Numbered from the stretch's first letter, positions 31,328 through 44,008 are shown. The stretch is DNA of 64,000 nt from JBBQZO01 sp038207625 (GCA_038207625.1 JBBQZO010000003.1:310001-374000), one strand, 5' to 3'. Translations and numbers: made by a program. Notes: generated by a model from the sequence alone, not told the origin.

Positions 31328-33145
31328 TTAACGCTTGCGCATCGGCGGCAGATCGGTGCAGACGCCCTCGTACACTTCGGCGGCCATGCCGATCGACTCG
31401 CCCAAGGTCGGATGCGGGTGGATCGTCTTGCCGATATCGACGCCGTCGGCGCCCATCTCGATGGCCAGCGCGATCTCGCCGATCATGTCGCCGGCATGCG
31501 TGCCGACGATGCCCCCGCCGACGATGCGATGCGTCTCGGCGTCGAACAGCAGCTTGGTGAAGCCTTCGTCGCGCCCGTTGGCCACGGCGCGCCCGCTGGC
31601 GGCCCATGGGAAATGACCTTTTTCAAGCTTGATGCCCTTGGCCTTGGCCTCGTCCTCGGTGATGCCGACCCATGCCACTTCGGGATCGGTGTAGGCCACC
31701 GACGGAATCACCTTGACGTCGAAGTAGGCCTTGTGACCAAAGGCCGCTTCGGCGGCCACGTGGGCTTCGTGCACCGCCTTGTGCGCCAGCATCGGCTGGC
31801 CCACCAGATCGCCGATGGCGAAGATGTGTGGCACGTTGGTGCGCATCTGCTTGTCGACTTCGATGAAGCCGCGCTCGGTGACGACGACGCCGGCCTTGTC
31901 GGCGGCGATCTTCTTGCCGTTCGGGCTGCGTCCGACCGCCACCAGCACCATGTCGTACAACTGCGGTTCGGGCGCGGCGACGCCCGCCTCGGCCGCTTCG
32001 AACGTGACCTTGATGCCTTCAGCGAGCGCCTCGACGGCGACCGTTTTGGTCTTGGTCATGATCTTGTCGAAGCGCTTCTCGTTGAACTTCTGCCAGACCT
32101 TGACCATGTCGCGGTCGGCGCCCTGCATCAGGCCGTCGAGCATTTCGACGACGTCGATGCGCGCGCCCAGCGTCGAGTACACGGTCGCCATTTCCAGGCC
32201 GATGATGCCGCCACCGATGACCAGCATGCGCTTCGGAATGGCGCGCAGTTCAAGCGCACCGGTCGAATCGACGATGCGCTCGTCCTTCGGCACAAACGGC
32301 AGGTTCACCACGCTGGACCCGGCGGCGATGATGGCCTGCTTGAACTGGATGACTTTCTTGCTGCCGTCGTCAAGCGTCACTTCGATGTGGTACGGGCTGA
32401 CGAACTGGCCCACGCCCTGCACCACGGTGACCTTACGCGCCTTGGCCATGCCGGCCAAACCGGTGGTCATCTTGTTGATGACCTTATCCTTCCAGCCGCG
32501 CAGTTGGTCGATGTCCACTTCCGGCTTGGCGAAGCTGATGCCGTGTTTCGACATCGACGCCGTCTCATCGATCACCCCCGCCACGTGCAGCAGCGCCTTC
32601 GATGGAATGCAGCCCACGTTCAGGCACACGCCGCCCAGCTTGGCGTAACGCTCGATCAGCACGGTGTTCACGCCCAGGTCGGCCGAGCGGAACGCGGCCG
32701 AATAGCCACCGGGACCGGCGCCCAGCACCATCATGTCGCACTCGAGATCGACCGCGCCGGCGTAGCTGCCGCCAGCGGGGGCCGCAACCGGCGCGGTCGC
32801 TGCAGGTGCGGCGGTGGCAGGTGCTGCGGCCGGAGCCGGGGCGGCTGGCGCAGCCGGGGCGACTGCAGCAGCCGGCGCAGCGGCGTTGGCCGCGGGCGCC
32901 GCACCGGCCGCCTCGTCGAGCACCAGCAGCAGCGAACCTTCGGCCACTTTGGCACCGACGGTGACGCGAATTTCCTTGACCACGCCAGCGTGGCTCGATG
33001 GAATCTCCATGCTCGCCTTGTCCGACTCGACCGTGATGAGCGACTGGTCGACCTTGATCGTGTCGCCCACCTTGACCATCACTTCGATCACTTCCACTTC
33101 CTTGAAGTCGCCGATATTCGGGACTTTCACTTCGATCATGCTCAT
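31328..33145 (-). CDS. lpdA: Dihydrolipoyl dehydrogenase (E3) with N-terminal lipoyl domain
   Basis: The 605-residue flavoprotein reoxidises the lipoamide of pyruvate dehydrogenase using NAD+. An N-terminal lipoyl domain (about 1-80, lipoyl lysine K43 in ESDKASME) is joined by an Ala/Pro linker to the FAD/NAD oxidoreductase. This carries GAGPGGYSAAFR, the redox disulfide in GGVCLNVGCIPSK and a dimerisation domain. The lipoyl-bearing E3 is a known variant in Neisseria, Burkholderia and relatives. The ATG at 33145 has GGAG upstream. It is the third gene of aceE-aceF-lpdA. Confidence 0.96.
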   Translation of the reverse strand: MSMIEVKVPNIGDFKEVEVIEVMVKVGDTIKVDQSLITVESDKASMEIPSSHAGVVKEIRVTVGAKVAEGSLLLVLDEAAGAAPAANAAAPAAAVAPAAPAAPAPAAAPATAAPAATAPVAAPAGGSYAGAVDLECDMMVLGAGPGGYSAAFRSADLGVNTVLIERYAKLGGVCLNVGCIPSKALLHVAGVIDETASMSKHGISFAKPEVDIDQLRGWKDKVINKMTTGLAGMAKARKVTVVQGVGQFVSPYHIEVTLDDGSKKVIQFKQAIIAAGSSVVNLPFVPKDERIVDSTGALELRAIPKRMLVIGGGIIGLEMATVYSTLGARIDVVEMLDGLMQGADRDMVKVWQKFNEKRFDKIMTKTKTVAVEALAEGIKVTFEAAEAGVAAPEPQLYDMVLVAVGRSPNGKKIAADKAGVVVTERGFIEVDKQMRTNVPHIFAIGDLVGQPMLAHKAVHEAHVAAEAAFGHKAYFDVKVIPSVAYTDPEVAWVGITEDEAKAKGIKLEKGHFPWAASGRAVANGRDEGFTKLLFDAETHRIVGGGIVGTHAGDMIGEIALAIEMGADGVDIGKTIHPHPTLGESIGMAAEVYEGVCTDLPPMRKR

Positions 33146-33281
33146 CGTTTGAACTCCATCGGTACGCGCGCCGCCATGGAGGCGACGCGGATAAAAACAC
33201 AAATGCAGGTGGCGCACAATGCAGCGCCGCCTGCCCATGCAGGTGCCCGCGCGCGGCCGCAGCCGGCGCGCAGGCACCGCA

Positions 33282-34640
33282 TTACAACAGCGTCTTGCGC
33301 AAGTCCGCCAGCACGGCCGCCAGGTACACGGTGAAGCGCGCGCCCATCGCACCGTCGATCACCCGGTGATCGTAGGACAGCGACAGCGGCATCATCAAGC
33401 GCGGCTGGAAAGCCTTGCCGTCCCAGATCGGCTTGATGGCGGCCTTGGACAAGCCAAGGATCGCCACTTCCGGTGCATTGACGATCGGCGTGAACGCCGT
33501 GCCACCGATGCCGCCCAGGGACGAGATGGTGAAGGTTGCGCCCTGCATGTCCGGCAGCTTCAGCTTGCCGTCGCGCGCCTGGGCCGACAGCTCGCCCATT
33601 TCGACGGCGATCTGCGAGATCGACTTCTTGTCGGCGTCCTTGACCACCGGGACCATCAGGCCATTCGGCGTGTCGGCCGCGAAGCCGATGTTGTAGTACT
33701 GCTTGAGGATCAGGTTCGCGCCGCTGGCGTCGATCGACGAATTGAAGGCCGGGTATTTTTTCAACGCCGCGACCGATGCCTTGATGACGAAGGCCAGCAT
33801 GGTCAGCTTGACGGTGCTCTTGGCCTTGGCCAGATCGGCGTTCGAATCGACGCGGAACTGTTCGAGGTCGGTCACGTCGGCTTCGTCGAACTGGGTCACA
33901 TGGGGAATCATGACCCAGTTGCGGTGCAGATTAGGACCGCTGAGCTTCTTGATGCGCGACAGCGGCAGCAATTCGGTCGGACCGAATTTGCTGAAGTCGA
34001 GCGACGGCCATGGCAACAGGTCCAGACCAACGCCGCTGCCGCCACCGGCAGGCGCCGCTGCCGCATTGGTCGCGCCGACGATCACGCCTTTGACGTAGTT
34101 TTGCACGTCGTCTTGCGTGACGCGGTTTTTCGGGCCGGTGCCGGCCACGCGCAGCAGATCGACGCCCAGTTCGCGGGCGAACTTGCGGATCGACGGCGAC
34201 GCGTGTGCCAGCGTGGCGCCGGCTGCCGGGGCGGCGGGCGCCGCCGGGGCGGCGGGCGCCGCCGGCGCAGCGGTCGGTGCCGGTGCCGCTGCGACCGCAG
34301 CCGCTACTGGGGCTACTGGCGCAGCGGCGACCGGTGCCGGCGCAGCTGCCGCTGGTGCCGCCGCAGCCGGCGCTGCTGCCGCTGGCGCCGACGCTGCAGC
34401 GTCGTCGCTGTCGAGGATCAGTAACAGCGAACCTTCCTTGACCTTGTCGCCCACCTTGATGCGCAACTCCTTGACGACACCGGCGCGGCTCGATGGAATT
34501 TCCATGCTGGCCTTGTCCGATTCGACCGTGATCAGCGACTGATCGACCTTGATCGTGTCGCCCACCTTGACCATCAACTCGATCACTTCAACTTCCTTGA
34601 AGTCGCCGATATCCGGGACGTTAACTTCCACAATGCTCAT
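33282..34640 (-). CDS. aceF: Dihydrolipoyllysine acetyltransferase (E2) of pyruvate dehydrogenase
   Basis: The 452-residue core enzyme has one lipoyl domain (about 1-75, K42 in ESDKASME), a long Ala/Pro linker (about 80-150), a peripheral-subunit-binding domain (about 150-188) and a catalytic acetyltransferase domain ending with SLSYDHRVIDGAMG, which carries the active-site His. Only one lipoyl domain is present, against three in E. coli AceF; the extra one on lpdA may make up for this. It lies between aceE and lpdA on one strand. Confidence 0.96.
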   Translation of the reverse strand: MSIVEVNVPDIGDFKEVEVIELMVKVGDTIKVDQSLITVESDKASMEIPSSRAGVVKELRIKVGDKVKEGSLLLILDSDDAAASAPAAAAPAAAAPAAAAPAPVAAAPVAPVAAAVAAAPAPTAAPAAPAAPAAPAAPAAGATLAHASPSIRKFARELGVDLLRVAGTGPKNRVTQDDVQNYVKGVIVGATNAAAAPAGGGSGVGLDLLPWPSLDFSKFGPTELLPLSRIKKLSGPNLHRNWVMIPHVTQFDEADVTDLEQFRVDSNADLAKAKSTVKLTMLAFVIKASVAALKKYPAFNSSIDASGANLILKQYYNIGFAADTPNGLMVPVVKDADKKSISQIAVEMGELSAQARDGKLKLPDMQGATFTISSLGGIGGTAFTPIVNAPEVAILGLSKAAIKPIWDGKAFQPRLMMPLSLSYDHRVIDGAMGARFTVYLAAVLADLRKTLL

Positions 34641-34702
34641 AGCGTTTGCTCCGTTCTCACCAAATGGGAGGAAATGTGAATATATTTTTCAGAACCCACA
34701 GC

Positions 34703-37399
<2,697 letters not shown>

Positions 37400-37676
37400 T
37401 GGTAAGTCTCCTAGTGTGGGTCCCTGCCTCGATCCCGGATCGCTGGTGGACAGGTGTTCCCGATTATTTACTATTACCCAAAATTCTTGAACAGATTCTA
37501 ACAGCACTTTCGCCATTTTTCAAATAGCGATATTACTTTTCATAATGCGAAATTTAAGCAACGACCAGTACAGTCCGTTTTGTTGGCAACCGGTCGGTCC
37601 GGCAGGGCGAATAGCGAGGCGCAATCGCTGCGCCGGCTTTATAATCTTGCTTTCCCACCGCTCATTGCCGAATATC

Positions 37677-38522
37677 ATGCCAGCTCAACTGATTGATGGA
37701 GTTCTCCTTTCCCAACAACTGCGCGCCGAAATCAAGCTGCGCGCCAGCGCGCTGACGGCACAGGGCAAGCAGCCCGGCCTGGCCGTGATCCTGGTGGGCG
37801 AAGACTCCGCCAGCCAGGTCTACGTGCGCAACAAGGTCAAGGCCTGCGCCGACGTCGGCTTTCATTCCATTTTGGAAAAATATGACGCGGACCTGTCCGA
37901 GCAAGCCCTGTTAGAGCGCATCAGCGCGCTCAACGCCGACCCGGCCATCCACGGCATCCTGGTGCAAATGCCGCTGCCAAAACACATCAATCCGCACAAG
38001 GTAATCGAGGCGATCTCGACGACCAAGGATGTCGACGGTTACTCGGTGCTGTCGGCCGGCGAACTGATGACCGGCCTGGCCGGCTTTCGTCCGTGCACCC
38101 CATACGGTTGCATGAAGCTGATCGAGAGCACCGGCATCGACCTGCGCGGCAAGCACGCGGTGGTGATCGGGCGCAGCAACACTGTGGGAAAACCGATGGC
38201 GCTGCTGCTCTTGCAAGCGAATGCCACCGTCACCATCTGCCATAGTGCGACAGCGGATCTGGCTTACCATACACGCCAGGCCGATGTCGTCGTGGCGGCC
38301 GTCGGCCGGCGCAACACGCTCACTGCCGACATGCTCAAACCGGGCGCGATCGTCATCGATGTCGGCATGAACCGCGACGATGCAGGAAAATTGTGCGGCG
38401 ACGTCGATTTCGCCGGATTGCGCGAAGTGGCCTCGCACATTACCCCTGTGCCAGGTGGCGTCGGTCCGATGACGATCACGATGTTGCTGATGAATACCGT
38501 TGAGGCGGCCGAGCGCCGCTGA
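37677..38522 (+). CDS. folD: Bifunctional methylenetetrahydrofolate dehydrogenase/cyclohydrolase
   Basis: The 281-residue enzyme interconverts methylene-, methenyl- and formyl-tetrahydrofolate with NADP+. Diagnostic motifs are present: EKYDADLSEQALLERI, GILVQMPLPKHI, KDVDGY, AVVIGRSNTVGKPMALLLL and TPVPGGVGPMT. The length fits the start at 37677; a TATAAT-like -10 lies at 37640-37645. It is cytoplasmic, feeds one-carbon units to purine and fMet synthesis, and is probably co-transcribed with prlC 56 nt later. Confidence 0.97.
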   Translation: MPAQLIDGVLLSQQLRAEIKLRASALTAQGKQPGLAVILVGEDSASQVYVRNKVKACADVGFHSILEKYDADLSEQALLERISALNADPAIHGILVQMPLPKHINPHKVIEAISTTKDVDGYSVLSAGELMTGLAGFRPCTPYGCMKLIESTGIDLRGKHAVVIGRSNTVGKPMALLLLQANATVTICHSATADLAYHTRQADVVVAAVGRRNTLTADMLKPGAIVIDVGMNRDDAGKLCGDVDFAGLREVASHITPVPGGVGPMTITMLLMNTVEAAERR

Positions 38523-38578
38523 TCGACCTGCGCGGCCAAATCGGCCGCGCCGAACCAACCCTGGAACCGACCCGCCTG

Positions 38579-40681
38579 ATGAAACTGGAAGCCATGAACC
38601 CTTTGCTCGATTTTTCGGACTTGCCACGCTTTGATGCAATCAAGGCCGAGCACGTCACACCCGCCATCGAACAACTGATCGCCCAGGCCAGCGCCGTTGT
38701 CGCTACGCTCGAAGCATCCTCGCAGGCGGTGAACTGGGACAGTTTTGTCGTCCCGCTGGAAGACGCAACCGAGCAACTGGGGCGCGCCTGGGGCATCGTC
38801 AACCATCTCAACAACGTTGTCGACACGCCTGAACTGCGCGCGACCTATAACGACAACCAGCCCAAGGTGACGGAATTTTGGACGGCGTTGTCGCAAAATG
38901 AAGTCTTGTTCGCCAAATACAAGGCGCTTCAGGCCAGCCCCGAGTATGCCGGCCTGTCCGCTGCGCGGCGCAAGATCATCGACAACGCGGTGCGCGACTT
39001 CCAGTTGGGCGGCGCCGAGTTGTCGTTGGACAAAAAAGAACGCTTCGCCGACATCCAGGAGCAGCATGCGGCCGTGTCGACACGCTTCTCCGAAAACGTG
39101 CTCGACGCGACCAACGATTACAAGCTGCTGATCACCGACGAAGCCGAGTTGTCCGGCGTGCCGGCCGACGCCAAACTGGCCGCGCGCGCTTGCGCCGAGC
39201 AGGACAACAAGCAAGGCTTTCAGTTCACGCTGCATTTCCCGTCCTACTTCCCGATTCTGCAATTTGGCGACAATCGCGCACTGCGCGAAACGATTTATCG
39301 CGCCAACGCCACCAAGGCGTCCGAGCAGGGTGCGGCGTTCAGCCAGCCCGAACAATGGGACAACAGCGAAAACATCAAGAATTTATTGCAATTGCGCGAC
39401 GAAGAAGCAAAATTACTCGACTATCGCAATTTTGCCGAAGTGTCGCTGGTGCCCAAGATGGCCCAGTCGCCCGACCATGTGATCGCCTTCCTGGAAGATC
39501 TGGCGCGCCGTGCCCGCCCCTACGCCGAGCAAGATCTGGCCGAGTTGCGCGCGTTTGCCAACAGCGAACTGGGCATCGAGACGCTCGAAGCGTGGGATTT
39601 CACGTACGCATCGGAAAAACTGAGCGAGCGCCGATACGCGTTTTCCGCCCAGGAAGTGAAACAATACTTCCCCGAGTCGAAGGTGATCGACGGGCTATTC
39701 CGGTTGGTGCATACCCTGTTCGGCGTGACGATCCTGCCCGACACGGCCAGCGTCTGGCATCCGGATGTGCGCTTCTTCCGCATCGAGCGCGACGGCATGC
39801 TGGTCGGTCAGTTCTACCTCGACCTGTACGCGCGCAGCGGCAAGGGCGGCGGCGCCTGGATGGACGATGCGCGCGGCCGACGCGTGCGCCCTGACGGGTC
39901 GCTGCAAACCCCGGTCGCCTACCTGACCTGCAACTTCACCCCGCCGGCCACGCTCGACGGCGTACTGCAAAGCGCGCTGTTGACGCACGATGAAGTGACC
40001 ACGCTGTTCCACGAATTTGGCCACGGACTGCACCACATGCTGACCGAGGTCGAAGAATTGGGCGTGTCCGGTATTTCCGGGGTGGAATGGGATGCCGTGG
40101 AACTGCCGTCCCAGTTCATGGAAAATTTCTGCTGGGAATGGGATGTGCTTGCCAACATGACTGCCCATATCGACACCGGCGCCCCGCTGCCGCGCGCCTT
40201 GTTCGATAAGATGCTCGCGGCCAAGAACTTCCAGTCGGGCTTGCAGACCTTGCGCCAGGTCGAGTTGTCCTTGTGCGACATGCATTTGCACTACGACTAT
40301 GATGCGTCAAGCGCACAAAGTGTGCAGGAGCTGATCAACGAGGTGCGTGCCAAGTTCTCGGTCTTCATGCCGCCTGCGTTCAATCGTTTTCAACATTCGT
40401 TCGGACACATCTTTGCAGGTGGCTATGCCGCCGGTTACTATAGTTATAAATGGGCCGAAGTATTGTCGGCCGACGCCTATGGCGCATTCGAGGAAGCGCA
40501 GGCGGCGGGCGGCGGCAAACTGCTCGACGAGACCGGAAAACGCTTTCAACAAGAAATTCTTGCCGTTGGCGGTTCGCGGCCGGCGCTCGAATCGTTCAAG
40601 GCTTTCCGCGGTCGCGAACCGAGCATCGACGCGCTGTTGCGCCATAGCGGTATGGCGCCGACCGGCGCGCACGCAGCCTGA
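38579..40681 (+). CDS. prlC: Oligopeptidase A (M3 family)
   Basis: The 700-residue cytosolic zinc oligopeptidase has the M3 active site FHEFGHGLHHMLTEVE (HEFGH with the third ligand downstream in GVEWDAVELPSQ). N- and C-terminal helical domains have typical PrlC composition and length. It degrades short peptides and cleaved signal peptides. Two in-frame ATGs (38579 and 38594) are possible. It follows folD on the same strand. Confidence 0.95.
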   Translation: MKLEAMNPLLDFSDLPRFDAIKAEHVTPAIEQLIAQASAVVATLEASSQAVNWDSFVVPLEDATEQLGRAWGIVNHLNNVVDTPELRATYNDNQPKVTEFWTALSQNEVLFAKYKALQASPEYAGLSAARRKIIDNAVRDFQLGGAELSLDKKERFADIQEQHAAVSTRFSENVLDATNDYKLLITDEAELSGVPADAKLAARACAEQDNKQGFQFTLHFPSYFPILQFGDNRALRETIYRANATKASEQGAAFSQPEQWDNSENIKNLLQLRDEEAKLLDYRNFAEVSLVPKMAQSPDHVIAFLEDLARRARPYAEQDLAELRAFANSELGIETLEAWDFTYASEKLSERRYAFSAQEVKQYFPESKVIDGLFRLVHTLFGVTILPDTASVWHPDVRFFRIERDGMLVGQFYLDLYARSGKGGGAWMDDARGRRVRPDGSLQTPVAYLTCNFTPPATLDGVLQSALLTHDEVTTLFHEFGHGLHHMLTEVEELGVSGISGVEWDAVELPSQFMENFCWEWDVLANMTAHIDTGAPLPRALFDKMLAAKNFQSGLQTLRQVELSLCDMHLHYDYDASSAQSVQELINEVRAKFSVFMPPAFNRFQHSFGHIFAGGYAAGYYSYKWAEVLSADAYGAFEEAQAAGGGKLLDETGKRFQQEILAVGGSRPALESFKAFRGREPSIDALLRHSGMAPTGAHAA

Positions 40682-40693
40682 GTTGTTTCATTT

Positions 40694-41350
40694 ATGGAGA
40701 TGAGTGTGCTTTCAATCAATGCAACACCGGGGCGCCTGCGCGCCATCGCCGCCCTCGCTGCGCTGCTGTGTGCATCGACGGCCAGCGCACAAATGTACAA
40801 ATGGGTCGATGAAAAAGGCGTCGTGCAATACAGTGACCGACCGCCGGCGACGCAGACCAAGGTCGAGCTGAAGTCGTATTCGGGTGGCGACGCGAATGTC
40901 GAACTGCCGTTCGCGCTCGCTGCGGCCATCAAGAACAATCCCGTCACCATCTACACCACCAGTCAGTGCGAACCGTGCGCGCAGGCACTGAGTATGTTGC
41001 GCGCACGCGGCGTCCCCTACACCGAAAAGACGGTCCTGACGGCGGAAGATCATGCTGTGTTAAAACGCGTCGGCGGCAAGGAGTTACTGCCGTTGATCAC
41101 GATCGGGCGCAATAAGCTGAGCGGCTTCGAGGCGAACGGCTGGAACGCGGCGCTCACCGCCGCCACTTACCCGGAGCAGAGCGTCTTGCCGGTGGCATTT
41201 CGCTACGCGCAGGCGGAATCGGCAGCCGCGCCCCGTCCGTCCGCGCCGGACGCCACGGCCCAAGCGGCGGCCAAGGCCGCCGAGGCCGCCGAGGCGACGC
41301 GGCGCGCGCGTGCCGCCGAGGCAATCAAAGTTCCCGAGTTCCAGTTCTGA
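40694..41350 (+). CDS. Exported DUF4124-glutaredoxin protein
   Basis: The protein is about 214-218 residues long. A signal peptide ends near ASAQ, followed by a DUF4124 domain (MYKWVDEKGVVQYSDRPP), a glutaredoxin-like domain with CEPC (TSQCEPCAQALSMLRARGVP) and cis-Pro region LLPLITIGRNKLSGF, then an Ala/Glu-rich tail. It is likely a periplasmic thiol-disulfide protein. A GTG at 40706 has the better ribosome-site spacing (GGAG, 6 nt); ATGs at 40694 and 40700 are alternatives. It starts 12 nt after prlC. Confidence 0.88.
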   Translation: MEMSVLSINATPGRLRAIAALAALLCASTASAQMYKWVDEKGVVQYSDRPPATQTKVELKSYSGGDANVELPFALAAAIKNNPVTIYTTSQCEPCAQALSMLRARGVPYTEKTVLTAEDHAVLKRVGGKELLPLITIGRNKLSGFEANGWNAALTAATYPEQSVLPVAFRYAQAESAAAPRPSAPDATAQAAAKAAEAAEATRRARAAEAIKVPEFQF

Positions 41351-41423
41351 ACACGCTCGGCAACCAACGCGCGGCGCGCCCGTCTGGTCGCCGCGGACAT
41401 TAGCGTTGGGAATGTTTCAAAAC

Positions 41424-41454
41424 AATTCGACGCTGACCCTGATTATTTTGCAAT
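41424..41454. repeat. Second locus of the GACTCTGACCC-type repeat
   Basis: AATTCGACGCTGACCC followed by an A+T-rich ATTATTTTGCAA tail resembles the last copy of the array at 20461-20589, including its TTTTGCAA end, with a few substitutions. It lies in the 240-bp gap before holC. Confidence 0.6.
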
Positions 41455-41589
41455 GAACTGGGGGGAAGTGCTAAACAGCCTGTGCCGCCACTGATTGTTG
41501 CATGTTGCCATCGACGTGGACGGCGTTTGCTGCTCTAATGCCACTCTGCCTGTGATCCCGATTTTCGCCACTTTGACGCCCCGCTTGCC

Positions 41590-42015
41590 ATGACCCGTAT
41601 CGATTTTCATACCAATATCCCGGACAAGCTGGCCTACGTGTGCCGACTGGCGCGCAAGGCAAGCGCCGCGCGCAGCCAGCTGGTGCTGCTGTGCGCCGAT
41701 GCGCAGCAGGCGGCGGCGCTCGATGAGGCGCTGTGGACGTTTTCGGACACCGACTTCTTGCCCCATGTGCTGGCCAACGATGCGCTGGCGGCCCATACGC
41801 CAATCATCATCAGCGCCGACACCAACGCCGCGCTGCCCCACCACGATATGTTGGTCAACTTGAGTGCTGCCACGCCGACCCAGCTGGGCAGTTTTCAAAG
41901 AGTGTTTGAAATCATCTCGACCGACCCGGCCGACGCCGCCGCCGGACGCCTGCGCTATGCCGCCTACAAGCAGCAAGGCCATTCATTGACGCACTTTGTG
42001 GCGACACCATCATGA
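41590..42015 (+). CDS. holC: DNA polymerase III chi subunit
   Basis: The 141-residue protein matches HolC: it opens with RIDFHTNIPDKLAYVCRLA, has a central WTFSDTDFLPHVL segment, and ends with the LRYAAYKQQGHSLTHF pattern. Chi links the clamp-loader complex to single-strand-binding protein at the fork. Its stop overlaps the next gene's start (ATGA), so the two are coupled. Confidence 0.93.
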   Translation: MTRIDFHTNIPDKLAYVCRLARKASAARSQLVLLCADAQQAAALDEALWTFSDTDFLPHVLANDALAAHTPIIISADTNAALPHHDMLVNLSAATPTQLGSFQRVFEIISTDPADAAAGRLRYAAYKQQGHSLTHFVATPS

Positions 42016-42410
42016 GCGAGAACGCCATGTTCGATACCAGTATCCCCGTGTTGACCGAAGTGATCGAAGACGTGTTCGCCGCCGAACCGGCCGCGCCGAG
42101 CGGCGCGCCGCAGGCCGAGGCGCCGCGCGATGCCCTGGCGCGCTTCGACAGCCAGGCGCACAGCGAGTGGAGCGCGGCCGACTGGGATACGCTGGAGCGA
42201 CGCCTGTCCGAGCGCATCTTGCGCCAATTGCAAAGCCGGGTCGACTTCGTGCTCGAACAGCGCATCAAGGACAGCATGGCCGACGTGCTCCAGCACGCGC
42301 TGGCCGGCCTGACCGGCGAGATCCGCACCGGCTTGCAGCAGACCATCGAGAAAATCGTCGCGCGCGCCGTCACGCAAGAGCTGGCCCACCTGCAGACGTA
42401 CAAGAAGTAG
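42012..42410 (+). CDS. DUF2486-like protein downstream of holC
   Basis: The 132-residue acidic protein has a disordered N-terminal half (TSIPVLTEVIEDVF, then Ala/Pro/Glu-rich) and a helical C-terminal half (LERRLSERILRQLQSRVDFV). I place it in the DUF2486 group, which in Burkholderiales follows holC; function unknown. It overlaps holC by 4 nt. Confidence 0.75.
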   Translation: MSENAMFDTSIPVLTEVIEDVFAAEPAAPSGAPQAEAPRDALARFDSQAHSEWSAADWDTLERRLSERILRQLQSRVDFVLEQRIKDSMADVLQHALAGLTGEIRTGLQQTIEKIVARAVTQELAHLQTYKK

Positions 42411-42676
42411 CGACTGAGCATCGCATCGGCGCAAGGCCCGACCATGGCGTGCACCCGGCAATTGACGCTCCGAGCGTCGGGCGGGCGCGCAGCGTAGCGG
42501 CCCTGCCCGGCTGGACGTGTGACGCAGGAAATCCGGTAAAATCGACCGCAGGCAAGCATTTACACGACATTTGGCTTTGCGCGGCGCGCATTTTGTTGTA
42601 CCTTTCTGCGTATCACAAAATTTGCAAATCGGCGTCGTACAGCGGCGCCATGATCAATCCAACGGAGACCGCACCT

Positions 42677-43819
42677 ATGTTGTTCAAGACAAAGTTCATT
42701 CCACTCGCCATCGCTTTGGCATTTGCCGGCAGCGCCAGCGCGCAAGAAGTGATCAAGATCGGCCACGTCGGCCCGATCTCGGGTGCCAGTGCGCATCTGG
42801 GCAAGGATAATGAAAACGGCGCGAAAATGGCGATCGACGAACTCAATGCCAAAGGCTTCGTGATCGCCGGCAAGAAAGTCAAGTTCGTGCTGCTGACCGA
42901 AGACGACGGCGCCGATCCGAAGCAAGGCACCACGGTGGCGCAAAAACTGGTCGATGCCAAAGTCAATGGCGTGATCGGTCACCTCAATTCGGGCACCACC
43001 GTACCGGCCTCGAAGATCTACTACGATGCCGGCATTCCGCAAATCTCGCCGTCGGCCACGCTGCCCCAGTACACCCAGCAAGGCTTCAACACGGCGTTTC
43101 GGACCTGCGCCAATGACGGCCAACTGGGCGCCGCACTGGCCAATTACGCGCTGACGACGAGCAAGGCGAAAAACATCGCCGTCATCGACGACCGCTCCGC
43201 TTACGGCCAGGGTGTGGCCGCCGAGTTCGAAAAAGGCGCGAAAAAAGGCGCCGGCGTGAAGATTGTCGGACACGAGTTCACCAACGCCAACGCGACCGAT
43301 TTCAACGCGATCCTCACCTCGATCAAGGCCAAGAAGCCGGACGTGGTGTTCTTCGGCGGCATGGATTCGGTGGCCGGACCGATGCTGCGTCAGATGAAAG
43401 CGCTCGGGATCAATGCCAAGTTCATGGGCGGCGACGGCATCTGCACCGAATCGCTGGCCAAGCTGGCCGGCGAAGGCATGGGTGATGGCCAGGTGGTGTG
43501 CGTCGAAGCGGGCGGCCTGCCGGAAGCGGAGAAAAAGCCGCTGGAAGATTTCAAGGCCGCGTTCCTGAAAAAATACGGCGTGCCAGTGCAACTGTACGCA
43601 GCCTATGTGTACGATTCGGTGATGGTGATGGCCGAAGCGATGAAGAAGGCCGGTTCCGCCGAGCCTGCCAAATACCTGCCGGTGCTGGCCAAGATCCAGT
43701 ACAAAGGTCTGACGGGCAATATCTCGTTTGACGCCAAGGGCGACCTGCAACATGGCAACATGACGCTGTTCACCTACAAGGGCGGCAAACGCGAAGTGTT
43801 GGGCCTGGTCTCGAAATAA
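42677..43819 (+). CDS. Branched-chain amino-acid-type ABC substrate-binding protein (LivK-like)
   Basis: The 380-residue periplasmic protein has a signal peptide (about 1-23, cleavage after ASAQ). The type 1 binding fold is recognisable: IKIGHVGPISGASAHLGKD, the central IGHLNSGTTVPASKIYYDAG loop and late QLYAAYVYDSVMVMAEAMKK. The ATG at 42677 has CGGAG 10 nt before it. No permease or ATPase genes are adjacent and a strong terminator follows, so it is an orphan binding protein that must work with transporter subunits encoded elsewhere. The ligand is probably Leu/Ile/Val-like but unproven. Confidence 0.93.
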   Translation: MLFKTKFIPLAIALAFAGSASAQEVIKIGHVGPISGASAHLGKDNENGAKMAIDELNAKGFVIAGKKVKFVLLTEDDGADPKQGTTVAQKLVDAKVNGVIGHLNSGTTVPASKIYYDAGIPQISPSATLPQYTQQGFNTAFRTCANDGQLGAALANYALTTSKAKNIAVIDDRSAYGQGVAAEFEKGAKKGAGVKIVGHEFTNANATDFNAILTSIKAKKPDVVFFGGMDSVAGPMLRQMKALGINAKFMGGDGICTESLAKLAGEGMGDGQVVCVEAGGLPEAEKKPLEDFKAAFLKKYGVPVQLYAAYVYDSVMVMAEAMKKAGSAEPAKYLPVLAKIQYKGLTGNISFDAKGDLQHGNMTLFTYKGGKREVLGLVSK

Positions 43820-43838
43820 TTCCCGACCCCGTCGGCAC

Positions 43839-43870
43839 AGCGCGCTCGTCTAACGAGCGCGCTTTTTTTT
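43839..43870 (+). terminator. Intrinsic terminator of the LivK-like gene
   Basis: An 11-bp perfect stem (43839-43849 with 43853-43863), a 3-nt loop and eight T, starting 20 nt after the stop codon. Confidence 0.93.
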
Positions 43871-44008
43871 GCCTGCGCCGCGCCGCCGCGACCGGACCGC
43901 GCGCGCGGTTGTCCGCGCTTTTGCATCGATGTCCAGGCTGGTCGTCCCATCTGGCAACTGTGCCGGGGCGTCAGCGCGGCGCTGGCCTGTGCGACGTGCG
44001 CGGCCCAT

